From contig JAVTVY010017271.1 of NCBI GenBank assembly GCA_036873755.1, forward strand, positions 248,001 through 312,000: a DNA stretch of 64,000 nucleotides. Direction: 5' to 3'. The position numbers and the translations under genes were made by a program. Source of the stretch: Hanleya hanleyi (taxonomy: Eukaryota > Mollusca > Polyplacophora > Lepidopleurida > Hanleyidae). A model generated the notes under the pieces. That model ran no database searches. It was not told the origin of the DNA and saw only the letters and a program-made list of their open reading frames with translations. Shown here one piece after another: positions 47,701 to 59,790 of this stretch. Position 1 is the stretch's first letter. Each line of letters begins with the position of its first letter.

Positions 47701-49721
47701 GAGTTATTGTAAGGTGGGAAGCTACAGTAATTCTCTTTTTTTTTGGTTCAAATTGTTCAAACTATTATTGAATCTAGCAGTAGCACTGCTATATATGTAG
47801 AATCTATTACAGTTTAACTGCTATCTAAGAAAATATTATGAAATGATACATTGGTCTAAATTTGTGTGGTAAATAGAAAAATAATTCAAAAATATCAGAA
47901 TTTCACTTGTCCAGTATATATAATTCAATACTAATACCAGGTACACATGTCAAACTGAAAATGACATTTAAATTTGTGATATTGACACTGTAGGGTTTAA
48001 CTGCAGAATCAAAAATTCCTATCATAAAATTTTGGCTCTGGATCAGGTTGAGCAGATTTCTGCTTCAAAAAGTCATTGTGGCATACTATTTGCATTCGTA
48101 TGGATAGAATACATATTTGTCAACTTTCCTAACCATTTGTTTTGTCTGTCCAGCCCCTTTTATTTCCATAAATGGCAACAACAACAACAAAAATTAATTG
48201 AGCTGGATCTTTCAAACATGGCAGTGTGACTAACGTCACAGGACCGACGGAAATTCCTCTAATAAATCGATCACCCTATCGGTATTCGATCACCCCCGAT
48301 TTTTGCAGAAAAATACGATCGGAAGTTGTAATAATTCAATCACCCCCGATTTTCAGAAGATCCCGTTTGTAATAATTCGATCACCCGCCAAATGTGCCTA
48401 CCGTTGACGCGTATCATTGACACTGAAAAAATACAGTGCGAGACATGATAGAAACATATACAGCATAATTACCAAGACGTATGGCGGGCGAAACAACTTT
48501 AGATCTAGAAAAAGGACTTATTAATTAGCAGGACCAAAAATAATTAAGTGGGTTTCATGATAAAATAAGACGAATGCACTTCCGGATGACGGAGAATAGT
48601 CTGTTGTTTACCTCACAGGCCTCCTGCTGAAGTTGGTCAAACAGAGATCGCGTTTGATAACAGTGTTATTCAGCTCATGCTCGAGCATTCACAAACTCCA
48701 ATTACCTGCATTGTATTGAATCACACCTTGCATGAATATAATTTAAAACAGCTCGCTTATATGCCGATTAGGTTTCACAAATACTGGTATTGAAAACTGG
48801 TCACTTGCTGATTCATTCCACAAAATGCCATTGTTGTTTGCCCGGCTTTGTTTGGATAATTCCGTGGATTAAACAACATATCTGATTATTCTGCCTCAGT
48901 CTACCTTAGGATCACAATCTTTATTGATTGCTGAATCGGGGATGTTCATGCGATATGATTTACACCTTCGATGATAAACTTCATTCACTAAGTTCACGAT
49001 ATACCAAAACGGTGATCTTTGTCCCACTGGGCTTTGTACATCTGTACTTTTAGACTCGACGAGCCAGGTTATCAGCGACTTTGACTTTTCAGAAGTTCCC
49101 ATTTGAACCCCTTTTCGCTGGCAATTTCCCATGCAGTTGGTGAAGCCAAGCAAAGATAAACCCCTTCTTCACCCCAGCTGAGCGACTTGCCCATTAATAT
49201 GTAAATAGGGTCTGAATTACCAGTGATTTTCTGAGACGGCTGGCAATATTACTATAAAGGTGAAGCTGACATCCCTATTATTCTGACCTGGACAAATCGA
49301 CTTGGAAGTGTCCAGTTTGTGTTGTCTGGCACAAGGCCAAAACTCAAGTTGAGAGTTTCAGCCAAGTGAGAAAAAAAGGTTCTTTGATCTTGGATTGAGA
49401 CCGTGACATTTAAGACTACACGAAACCACATTCCAGGCATGTCCATTATTATTCAAATTACCCAGAGCTAGGGTTAGCCCAAATTGTTTACAATATGCCA
49501 AACAAGGCAGAGTGTGGGGCCAGGTTGATTGTACAACCCTTAATGGACAGGCTGGCTTGTCTCATTTCAAAGCTGTGATGAATTTTGTTGATAATGGCCC
49601 AGTCTAAACTCTTGTATACATATTGAAGAGCCCCAATATTCTGAATGGTTTTCACGTCATTGTCAGAAGGCTATATTCACTGCAATGAATTAATGAAGTG
49701 ACGTCTAAAAGAAAATAACAT

Positions 49722-50003
49722 TTGTGTGCATGTGTGTTCATTTCACTGCGTCACATTGTTGCTGAAATGAAACAAAGCAATACATTTGTCCCCTTCACAC
49801 AAACTATTATCACAGCGGGGATCAACTGGGATGAACAGATTTCAACAGAGACTGTGTGCACAAAGAGGCTCAATGGGGGATATTCAGAGGGGGACCAGCA
49901 TCCATGTCCATTGACGTCTCCCCATAGCTCAAATGAAATACTCAACGACTCCCTTTTTGCAGTCAAAACGTATGGGAGAGATCTGGCAAATCTGAAGAAA
50001 TGA
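49722..50003 (+). CDS. Possible exon inside the 3-kb TIR element, function unknown
   Basis: A 93-codon open frame whose composition is balanced from about 49763 on (EMKQSNTFVPF..., then NWDEQISTETVCTKRL and SNEILNDSLFAVKTYGRDL). It is preceded by a 'gttcatttcactgcg' tract that could serve as a splice acceptor. No domain recognised, and overlapping frames on the other strand are also open. It may be a degenerate piece of the element's own gene or chance. Confidence 0.25.
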   Translation: MCACVFISLRHIVAEMKQSNTFVPFTQTIITAGINWDEQISTETVCTKRLNGGYSEGDQHPCPLTSPHSSNEILNDSLFAVKTYGRDLANLKK

Positions 50004-50697
50004 AATAATGGCTCCCTCGACATAGGAGTTGCCCACAAAGTACTACAACGCGGAAGCACTAATAGGGACAAGTAGAGGAAAACTTTTAATATTTATTCTT
50101 CCATATAATCTGTTTATTAAAGAAAATGACAGACATCGGAAATACCACTTAAATTGCCGTTAAATTATGTTCTAATGATCTGGGACGATATTCGTCCCAG
50201 AAATGATCCAGTAGGTGCATGGCAAGTAGACTAGCATTTTCGCATCCAACCTCCTGCTAATGAGAACCCAGGTAGTGAATTCTGATCATACATGTAGTTC
50301 TATCATTTGGAGAATTCGCAATAACAAAAACTGAACCTTTAGTGTTTCATTTCTGTGTCAATGCATATCGTTATTCACGATTTTGTTATACAGAGCAAAG
50401 TTCGTTGATTACAAGTGTGTCATGCTACAAATTATAACCAAGTAGCATTCTCTCAAATAATATTCACCGTATTGACCAATTAAGGGAATAGGTCAAGGTG
50501 TTTTATTTGATATACAATGAAGGAAACTTAACAAGCATTCCATAAAGTGTCGTGTGTAGAAAACCGTGGGATGAACTTATATTTCCCCCCGATGCGATCA
50601 AGTTAGGATAATATTATGAGTCCCATGTGTATACATTTTCCGCCATGCTGAGAAAAAAACTCAAAAAACTTTTGCGGCTACCGGTATGACAAAACAA

Positions 50698-50991
50698 CTA
50701 TTCTGAACTGAATATTGCATCTTTGATATTTTGTGAAAAGTATTGTATGATTTGATGGCACGTAGTAAAGTTTTGCTTCGATACACCACACGTCTTCTGT
50801 ATTTTACTTAGAACACGTTTCCATTCATGACCGAGATGACCTAAATCGAGGACGCACGTAGGCCTAACATGAAGGGGCAGTCTGACAACATGCGCGAGTA
50901 TAGTGTAACTCGTGAACTGACGATTTATCGATAAAAGCGTTGTTTTACATATCCGATCATAAGTTTCCGAAAAATCGTGGGTGCAGGCCAA
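50698..50991 (-). CDS. Possible coding remnant inside the 3-kb TIR element, function unknown
   Basis: A 97-codon minus-strand frame with protein-like content (LPLHVRPTCVLDLGHLGHEW, then VSKQNFTTCHQIIQYFSQ). No family recognised. It lies near the right terminus and, if real, is part of the element's gene in the opposite orientation to 49722-50003. Low confidence. Confidence 0.25.
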   Translation of the reverse strand: MACTHDFSETYDRICKTTLLSINRQFTSYTILAHVVRLPLHVRPTCVLDLGHLGHEWKRVLSKIQKTCGVSKQNFTTCHQIIQYFSQNIKDAIFSSE

Positions 50992-51223
50992 TCAAAAGAC
51001 AATTATCCAGCTATCATAATAATATTTACTATAATTTATCTTTTGAGCCGCGTTTGGAAGCAACAACAACAACATCACACAAATTATTAAAACTTACAAT
51101 TCGATCACCCGCATTTTTCAGGATTTGTCACTTTCAATGATTTGCAATAAATCTATCACCCCTCTTTTTTATCACCTGAAATATCACTTCCGGTGATCGA
51201 ATTATTAGGGGAATTACCGTACG

Positions 51224-52789
51224 AAGTACAGTAGGCATTGGGACTCGAACGCGAACTGAACTCTTGAAAATCCCCACCCCCAGTTGAAATCCTGCCTATA
51301 TTAAGATGGGCACCGCCCAAGTCAGAAACGCCAGTGATTTTCATCAAAACTCACCAGAAATTTTCATCAAAAGTAGGTCAGCTCAGAACCTGTTGTTAAC
51401 AGTCTCCTGATGCGCTTTCATTCCGAAATAAATAACGATCGCCAATTTAATTTTACAATTTTTTACTTAAAGGAAACAGATTGAATAATATAGGTTCAGT
51501 AGATTTCAAGCTTTATGTGTGAAAATACATTTACATCTCTTTAATGGTTTTCAGTGCCCTTGTCCAGGATCAAAACAACTTTTTGAATCACATTATTTTC
51601 TCAACAATACAACAAATTATATAGTACTATAGTAGAAAGGTAGCATTTATGCAGTTTATCATGGTAATTCAACTCAAGACCAACACCTTCTATGCACAAG
51701 ATAATAATGATTCTATGTCATTCTCCTGAGCATAACCGGTTCAAAGACGAATAAATAGCGGCTCTACATCACATTGTTATATAGATATATGAGACAACAC
51801 ATTTTGGGCATCGGCAATCTGATGAATGTACTATTCCGGTTTTCTTGTTTTCACATTATATTCTATGGCGGTTGATCGGTGATTTTCTTCATTGATAAAC
51901 CTTAAACCACCTCAGCTTCGTTGTGTGAATCGGAATTGCATTGCTGTGACACACCAGCACACTCCGTGGCAGTGATTCTGTATCCCCTAACCAAGGAATC
52001 AAAATGGATCAAGATTTGAAATGACAAGAGAAATTTAGACATATTTTGTTTACACATGTAATTTTTTGTTCAAATTATATCCAAGTGTGATATAGTCAAT
52101 ATTCAAGAGGTACAAAAAACCCCCAAAGTATGTCCTCATATTTTCACATCCATGCCAAGAAATACTGCATTGAAAAGGGTCCATTTAGCCTACCCTGTTT
52201 TATCGCTCTAATCAGCAAATGGCGGGGTCATATTTCTGCTGTCAAAATTGTATTTCCCTCCAAAGTCTTAACCCTTGAATCCAAGTCACACACTCTCTGA
52301 TGCAAAGTAATGATTGTCCTAACTATCCGATTAGCACATTATGAACATGTCTTTGGTCATAGTGTACATATCATAACTCACATCAATGTTTTCTGCTATA
52401 TTATTTCAATGATATGGTTTAACAATTTAAGTTATGGAAACAGCGCTGATTGTTTGAGGGTATATGCAGTAGTTAAGATTAACCTCAGTAATAGGGCCAT
52501 GTGGCATACAGTGGGACAGGGTATTTTTAGCTGTGGGTAATTTGACCTGAATTTGAAGGTTCAAGCCTGATGTGGCCAATGTGAAATAGGATACATGTTA
52601 AAGGCTACAGTTCACATATATCTATAACAATATACTGAAGTGTTAATTATCAATCTAAGTTTAATCAGAATTATTTCAGATCAGAACTTACTGCTAACTG
52701 TTAAACAATGCCCTAATGCACGTTCATGCCAAAAATCAAGGTTCTAATGTCAACGGTTCTCCTTATTTTGCTGACGAAAGGATTGGGAT
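51224..52789. other. Unassigned part of the composite insertion
   Basis: No gene recognised. 'cagctcagaacctgttgtta' near 51380 and 'cagatcagaacttactgcta' near 52678 are related direct copies, each followed by a 'cattc/gttcatgcc' stretch. Confidence 0.45.
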
Positions 52790-52812
52790 GGACTGACTGA
52801 CTGACTGACTCA
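52790..52812. repeat. GACT microsatellite
   Basis: 'gactgactgactgactgac' run near the right end of the composite insertion. Confidence 0.85.
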
Positions 52813-52979
52813 TTACCGGACAATTTGCGATCTGTAGCCTACTTCGTAGGAACAAAAGCAAAATCGGTAGCCATCTTCAGAACTCTTGTATGTGACACCA
52901 ACTAAATTCAGGATTACGCGGGTCAGAAAACAGACTTGCTCACTTGACCTAGACACATAAAGAGAAAAAAAATACTGCC

Positions 52980-53290
52980 AAAAGGCGAACGTATTACATG
53001 TATATGATGGCCGTTTCCGTCCGTCTCTCGTGTCCGGTCTATATCTGGGACAGTTTCCTATCTACTGTTCCAACTTTTGGTGAGTGGATACTCTACAGGG
53101 AGACAATGTGTCGCATACCAAATTGAAGGTCGAGGTCACAGGTCAAAGGTCTCTGGCCTAAAAAAACCCAGAAAATCACTGAAGTGTTCATTTCCGGTCT
53201 ATATCTGTGAACGTTTTCTATCCACAGTTGCAATTTTTTGTGAGTGGATATGCTAGGTGGAGGCGATGTGTCGCGTACCAAAAGTTGAGG
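52980..53290 (+). repeat. AGGTCA-rich element T, copy 2, head part
   Basis: Matches 26808-27110 (CCGTCTCTCG run, 'tgagtggatactctacaggg'). The array then switches at about 53290 to a different 136-bp repeat. Confidence 0.8.
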
Positions 53291-55890
53291 TCGAGGTCTC
53301 AGGAACTACTGCATAGATCTTTCTCAAATTTGGTACACAGGTTCCCCTTGGGGTCTAGTTGTGCAAGATACCTTTTGTGGTCTGATTCACAAATCCAATA
53401 TGGCCACCAGGCGGCCATCTTGGATTTCCAGATGAAACATTATCGTGATTTCTCAGGAACTACTGTATGGATCTTTCTCAAATTTGGTACAGAGGTTGCC
53501 CTTGGGGTCTAGCTGTGCAAGATACCATTTGTGTTCTGATTGAAAAATCCAATATGGCCATCAGGTGGCCACAGGGGTCACAAATTTTTTTTTCAGTTGG
53601 TCGCCATTTGTCGAGTGAGGCTAAAATCTACTCGCCACATTGGCGACCTAAAGTTTTATTCACTCGCCAATCCCTAACGACCTTTCGATGTAATAAAGTG
53701 ACAGACGAATCAGTCTTTCCAACAACATGATAATCCAGTGTTAGTTTGAAAAATAAAAGAGAGAAAAAAATACCCTCGAAATTTTGCGCGAAGAAAACGA
53801 AACGATTGTGTGTCGGTTACGCAAATCCGAAATGGCTTGAATGAAAAGTCGGGTCAGGTGAAACAAAAGTTCCAAACTCTTCTCTGCAAACTTTTACCAC
53901 ATGACGTTTGTCTTTCAGCATATAAATTTACTGAGCTGGTTTTACTTGACTACAATTGTTTTAGAAGCGACATGTCGTACCATCGCATTCTTGACCTTGA
54001 ACTTGCAAATTCCCGCCAAGATTGTTTCATAGAATTTGTTTACTATAATTTTTACTATGATGATTTCATTGGCTGAGAACGGTCAGCGGGTCGTGGATTA
54101 ACTTTTCTAGGGCGAGCACGTGATCTTATTGTGTCACGCCTGTGCATGATTTCAAGAGCACGGATATTACATCAGACCATGTGGTCTCTATAAATAGACT
54201 AGGCTTCCCCATATCTGTATCGTTGGCATTATTCTGTCATTATTTCCTGTACATTTTAGGCCTGATTGGATTTCGCTGCCTGATAAACTAAACACAAAAA
54301 TACTTTGGCGACTAAACACTTCATTGACAAAAAACTCACTCGCCACTTTGCCGAGTTACTCTATTTTTTGATCGACACATTGGCGAGTGACTGGAAAATT
54401 CAGTCGCCAGTTGTCATTTTATAGTCGCCATTGGCGAGTTGTCGACCAGGTTTTGTGAGCACTGGGCCATCTTGGATTTCCCCATGAAACATTGTTATTG
54501 CGATTTCTCAGGAACTACGATCGGAACTCTAGTTGTGCAAGATACTTTTGTGGTCTGATTCAGAAAAACAATATGGCCACCAGGTGGCCATCTTGGATTT
54601 CCAGATGAAACATTGTTATCGCGATTTCTCAGGAACTACTTCATGGATCTTTCTCGAATTTGGTACAGAGGTTCCCCTTGGGGTCTAGTTGTGCAAGATA
54701 CGATTTGTGGTCGGATTGAAAAATCCAATATTGCCATCAGGTGGCCATCTTGGATTTCCCCATGAAACATTGTTATTGCAATTTCTCAGGACCTACTACA
54801 TGGATCTTTCTCAAATTTGATACACAGGTTCCCCTTCGGGTCTAGTTGTGCAAGATACCTTTTCTGTTCTGATTCAAAAATCCAATATGGCCACCAGGTG
54901 GCCATCTTGGATTTTTAGATGAAACATTGTTATTGTGATTTCTCAGGAACAACTGCATGGATCTTTCTCAAATTTAGTACAGAGGTTGCCCTTGGGGTCT
55001 AGCTGTGCAAGATACCTTTTCTGCTCTGATTCGAAATCCAGTATGGCGACCAGACGGCCATCTTGGATTTCCCTATGAAACTATGTTATCAGGATTTATC
55101 AGAAAGTACTGCATGGATCTTTCTCAAATTTGATACACAGGTTCCTCTAGTTGTGCAAGATACTTTTGCTGTCTGATTCAGAAATCCAATATGGCCACCA
55201 GGTGGCCATCTTGGATTTCCAAATGAAACATTGTTATCGCGATTTCTCCGGAACTACTGCATGGATCTTTCTCAAATTTGGTACAGAGGTTCCCCTTCGG
55301 GTCTAGTTGTGCAAGATACAATTTGTGGTCTGATTGAAAAATCCAATATGGCCACCAGGTGGCCATCTTGGATTTCCAGATGAAACATTATCGTGATTTC
55401 TCAGGAACTACTGCATGGATCTTTCTCAAATTTGGTACAGAGGTTGCCCTTGGGGTCTAGCTGTGCAAGATACCATTTGTGTTCTGATTGAAAAATCCAA
55501 TATGGCCATCAGGTGGCCATCTTGGATTTCCCCATGAAACATTGTTATTGCAATTTCTCAGGACCTACTACATGGATCTTTCTCAAATTTGATACACAGG
55601 TTCCCCTTCGGGTCTAGTTGTGCAAGATACCTTTTCTGTTCTGATTCAAAAATCCAATCTGGCCACCAGGCGGCCATCTTGGATTTCCCCATGAAACTTT
55701 ATCGTGATTTCTCAGGAACTACTGCATTGATCTTTCTCAAATTTGATACACAGGTTCCTCTTGGGGTCAAGTTGAGCAAGATACCTTTTCTTGTCCGATT
55801 TGAAAATCCAATATGGCCGCATCTTGAATTTCCCATGAAACTTTATCATGAAATCTCAGGAAATAACTGCATGGATCATTTAGTGTTCAG
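53291..55890 (+). repeat. Tandem array U, about 136-bp units
   Basis: Units carry 'ggatctttctcaaatttggt', 'ggttccccttggggtctagt', 'gtgcaagatacc' and 'ggccaccaggtggccatctt'. About 16 or more marks are visible outside the inserted element at 53572. Units vary in length. ORFs across it (for example 53207-53512 and 55589-55909) are repeat translations. Confidence 0.88.
53572..54464. mobile_element. hAT-like MITE in array U, 5-bp TSD GGCCA
   Basis: Ends CAGGGGTCACAAA and TTTTGTGAGCACTG are imperfect inverses. GGCCA lies on both sides (53567-53571, 54465-54469), and the unit without it reads 'caggtggccatcttgg'. The subtermini carry many TGGCGAGT / ACTCGCCA motifs in facing orientation. It has no transposase; the ORF at 53810-54076 has no recognised domain. 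CAG..CTG ends and 5-bp duplication match the other hAT5-like elements here. Confidence 0.87.
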
Positions 55891-55989
55891 GGGGGACAAC
55901 AAAAGTTAGAAACTCATCTATTGCAGTTCTTTAGTAAAAATTTCTCACAGCTACATGTACTTTCTCCAGTTACAGACAGATGAGCTACA

Positions 55990-56131
55990 GTGCCGTGGCA
56001 CTATCTTTTGTGAGTGGATTCAATAGGGGGAAATGAAGTGTCACCTACCAAAATGTAGGTCAAGGTCACTGTGACCCCAAAATCTTGAGATGGGACCTGT
56101 TTGGTCATGTACAAAAATTTAGATCCAGGTC
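55990..56131 (+). repeat. AGGTCA-rich element T, piece before the 3-kb insertion
   Basis: Corresponds to 27228-27369. It stops at GGTC, which is duplicated beyond the inserted element. Confidence 0.85.
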
Positions 56132-59100
56132 ATGTCGGAGTTCAACCCCTTATTATTCTGTTACATGCTAGTTAAGAAAGGTGAGAAGAACTAGTTAACT
56201 CAGGTGACAAGAGCTAACATGTGAAGTCGTAAGCCTGCTGTGATTATGGATTAGTGTCAGCCAGGACAGCTTACAATACACATTCCCCTCACAAAGAAAC
56301 GAAATATCACACATGACAAAATCAGTACGGTATGTAACATAACTGATCTATGAAAATGAATAAAAGTAAATTAAAATATTTAAGAAATGCTAGTAATTAT
56401 GATGAATATATATGTATTTAATGAATAAATTTTAAATAAATAGATAAATGCATAAATGACATTCATACTGATGCGTGATCAGGTTTGCACACGATTTTCA
56501 GAAGAAAAAAAAAGAATTTTTTAAAAACTGTTCTCAACTTTAGGTACGAGCTAAAGATGATAATATAGCCTTCTTCTAAATCTTGATATTGTGGCATTTC
56601 CTGCAAACGGCTTGTTTTATATTTGCATAGCTATTTGGTCGACTATTTTCGCATTCAATATTCCCATTCATGTAAATAGGAGTCAGACCGTCTTAGAGCC
56701 TATCCGAAGCACATTTAGATTTATTCCTCGGAAGCTCTCAAGGATTTTTTGTACTGTACCATACATGAACTGACAATTTAAACAAGTGTGCGAGATCCTG
56801 AAGAGAATTTCGGAAGCAGAGTGACCGATAATGGGGAAAACAGGACCACATGCAAACCTATCTACATTTTCCCTGGGATCGCGCAGGGGACATTTTTCAT
56901 ATTTAACCAGTTGATGAGCATTCCAAACAGCATGATACCTGCGGGACCTCATCTGTTGTTTCAATACCAAACTCTCACCTAATAATCATGCATAGAAACA
57001 TCAAGCATATTAACACAAGTAATGGAATTATTGAATTAGGAAGTGGTCAATTATTGCTCAGTTTTTGAACCACGAAATCCTAGACATAGGTCTGGTTTAA
57101 TGGTTTAAATCTTTGGTTCAACTTCACACCAAACGTATATTGCAGTTTGGTAGGATCACACTACAAGATTACGAATGGTGATCAGAAGACCAGCCACGAT
57201 TATCAATGATAATGAAATGTTTGTCGTCACAAAACATCACATCGCCGGGAGCAGTTTTACTACCATTGCATTGGTACTCACAGCAGTACACAAGTTTGGG
57301 CGTTGTTGTGGTTATAGTTCCTTGTTTATTCTGTCTGGTCAACTCGTGTCAAAATATATTTTACAAAATGTGATCAATAACGAAATAGGTGCAAGAAAAC
57401 ATCACTTTTTCTGTTGTTTTTCACATGACAATTGTCAACGTTTTAGAAAAACAAAGCTAAATATTTTTGGCTATCCAGAAATGAGAAGTTAATAATATCA
57501 GAATTGTAATCGTCCCCTTTGTCGTGGAGTCGACGTGAGAGAAAGCCCTCATCATTCCTCTAAAGTTCCAGATATGAGTTGTAGGTATGAATATTATCTT
57601 GTTAGGGCAATCATTTATGCATATCGGAATAGGTCGAAATTTAAAAGCAATTATCATATATCGTGAAAACCACGAAATAGAAATTGAAATTAATTTATCT
57701 AATTCTAGTACAGCAAAATGGTACATGAAATTTGGGGAATTCTGCACAATGATGTGAAAGAATGAATTTGGGCGATATGCAAGAGGTGGGAAAAATTGAC
57801 GACGTCTGGTGTAGAAGTCAACGTTTTAGGAAAAATTTCTCCCGGACCACCTGTAGGCCACAATTATTGTAACCCCTGATTGACGCTTTTTATCGTTAAT
57901 AGACTGATTACAGGGCCTGATCTAGACTTTTAGTTTGGGCACCCTTACCTGGCGCAGAGTGTGATAAGTTATAGTGAAATAGGCCGCGATATGGGACTGT
58001 CGAAGCCCATGGAAGCTGTGGGAGTATTGAATGGTCTAAATACAGCCTGATAACTTCATATTTGGCAATAGTAATTGCATTAATATAGGTTTCAGCCTGT
58101 TCAGAGGGAATTTGCTAACAAAAATTAAAAAAAAAAAAAAATTTTTTTTTTTTTTTTTTTTTTTTTCTCATTTGGGCGCCCAAACTCATGGCGCCCAAAC
58201 CCGTTATAACGGGTTCAAAAACGGCCTGGATCAGGCCCTGGATTAATTTCAGTAATTTTAATGACGAAAGGCTTTAAAGAGCCAGCCACCGAGAAGACAA
58301 TCCACCACAGTCCGACACGGACCGTCAAACACGTAGGAAAACGCGATGCACACGGCACAGTTTTTCTCTTCCTGCAACTTAGTGCAAGTGAACAAATCCG
58401 TGCCAAATTTCTCTGACACTGTTATATTTTGTAATATCAGTCAATTAAATACCGGTATGATAAGTAATTTAGACATACAGCTTCAATGTCACTTGATAAC
58501 GAAATGTTGTCATCAGCGAAGAGTGAAAACTGCACGCCGGTGCATCGCGGGAAACTTTACAACAACTACGTACATGTTAATTTATCGGTATGCGTGACTG
58601 CGGCGGGTATTTCGATCTAACTCGAATTCTCATAGCCCGATGAGTATTTTCTTCAGAATTACATACAACAATAATCAGACTAACACGGCTAGCATTTAAT
58701 AATGTTTCCAATCTTTAGATCGACTGGCATTTACTGATTTTCGCAGTTGCTGTTGCTTTTTCCCCCGTCTGCAGTCGTCGATTTCAACTTCAAGAAGTCT
58801 TGAACGGTGAACGTTCGCCGTATAAATGACACGACGTAACCTTCTCACGAACGTAAAACACGTTCTCGATTTATTTCATTTGGTAAAGAATCGGAAGAGA
58901 AACATTTTATTTGAGAGAAAACTGATCCTGAGGTTGGCTGCAGATATTTCAGCGCGGGTTTCGGGTTTGACACGTGCTATATGTGTATAACACAGGCGGA
59001 CGTCATGCCGTGCCAACCGGAGTGCTTCACCGCTGGATTTCTCACCTTCGTGATCGATCTTTTCAAACAGAGAACTTCTAAGAAATGCCGAAACCCGCAT

Positions 59101-59159
59101 TCTCTATTCATTAATGCGGGTTTCAAAACACAGAATAATAAGGCCAGGATCCCCGACAT
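56132..59159. mobile_element. 3.0-kb TIR element ATGTCGG..CCGACAT, 4-bp TSD GGTC
   Basis: The left end ATGTCGGAG..CTTATTATTCTG and right end CAGAATAATAAGG..CCCCGACAT pair over about 28 bp. GGTC occurs at 56128-56131 and 59160-59163. The uninterrupted array at 27366 (ccaggtcaaatagtc) is the empty site. No transposase motif is recognised, though open frames of 60-105 codons exist on both strands (for example minus 56683-56970). A MITE at 57911-58240 is nested inside. Superfamily not assigned. Confidence 0.88.
57911..58240. mobile_element. CAGGGCCTGATC MITE nested in the 3-kb element, 5-bp TSD GATTA
   Basis: Perfect 12-bp inverted ends CAGGGCCTGATC/GATCAGGCCCTG and GATTA on both sides (57906-57910, 58241-58245). 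It contains a long poly-A followed by poly-T (58128-58166) that would fold on itself, and an inverted GGGCGCC/GGCGCCC-rich end. At 330 bp it has no ORF. Confidence 0.9.
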
Positions 59160-59790
59160 GGTCAAATAGTCAAGGTTACTGTGACCCCGAAATCAAGGTC
59201 CAAGGTCAGTGTGACCTAAAAATCAGGAAATCATTAAAAAATACTAATTTTTTGTGAGTGGATTTAATAGGGGGAAATGAAGTGTCACATACCAAAAATT
59301 AGGTCACGGTCAAAGGTCACTGACCTCAACATCAGGAAATTATTAAAAATAACATTTTTTGTGTCGGTAGATACATTAGGGGGACACGATGTGTCACATA
59401 CCAAAATGTAGTTCAAGGTCAATGCTCAAGGTCACTGACCCCAAAATCATGAAATTGTTAAAAGTTATGATTTTTTTGTGTCCATTGAGAAATTATGGGG
59501 AGACGGTTTGTCATGTACCAAAATTTAGGTCAAGGTCAATAATCAAGGTCATTGCGACCCCAGAGTCGAGAAATCTTTAAAAATTGATTTTTTCTTGTCA
59601 GCTGTTACATTAGGGGGACATGATGTGTCACGTACCGAAATGTAGGTCAAGACCGAACATCAAGGTCACTGTGACCCCCAAAATCATGAAATTCATAAAA
59701 GTCTGATTTTTTTTTAGTCCATTGGTACATTTGAGGGAAGATGATGTGTCATGTACCAAAACTTGGGTCCAGTCGAAGGTCACTGTGACC
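59160..59790 (+). repeat. AGGTCA-rich element T, copy 2, main array
   Basis: Collinear with 27366-28002: 'caaggtcactgtgacccc', 'gatgtgtcacataccaaaat' and similar units about 120 bp apart. Confidence 0.85.

Larger units (their letters stand above)
46366..48220 (+). repeat. Segmental duplication block X, copy 2, first part
   Basis: Collinear with 22500-26672 without the M2 element, the alien insert or the THAP element, so it provides empty sites for each. It includes the foldback at 46632-46831. Confidence 0.88.
48246..51223. mobile_element. About 3-kb TIR element with TCGATCACC subterminal repeats
   Basis: The left end 'acggaaattcctctaataaa' and the inverse of the right end ('acggtaattcccctaataat') align for about 28 bp. 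TCGATCACCC-like motifs recur inside both ends (48268, 48286, 48328, 48358; 51100, 51135, 51197). Superfamily unknown. Some interior frames look protein-like on either strand (see 49722-50003 and 50698-50991). Confidence 0.65.
48221..52853. mobile_element. Composite 4.6-kb insertion in block X copy 2
   Basis: Block X reads 'ctttcaaac|aaaagcaaaatcgg' at 26666-26687. Here the left half stops at about 48220 and the right half resumes at 52854. The insert holds the inverted-repeat element 48246-51223 and a further 1.6 kb ending in GACT repeats and the small palindrome CCTAC-TTC-GTAGG (52840-52852). Whether this is one or two insertions is unresolved. Confidence 0.75.

Noticed and set aside
48221..52853. 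Helitron
   Set aside because: A hairpin lies near one end, but no CTRR terminus or A/T target could be shown.
53207..55909. Several 76-106-codon ORFs repeating 'GSSCARYL' and similar words
   Set aside because: They follow the 136-bp tandem units and shift frame wherever unit length changes.
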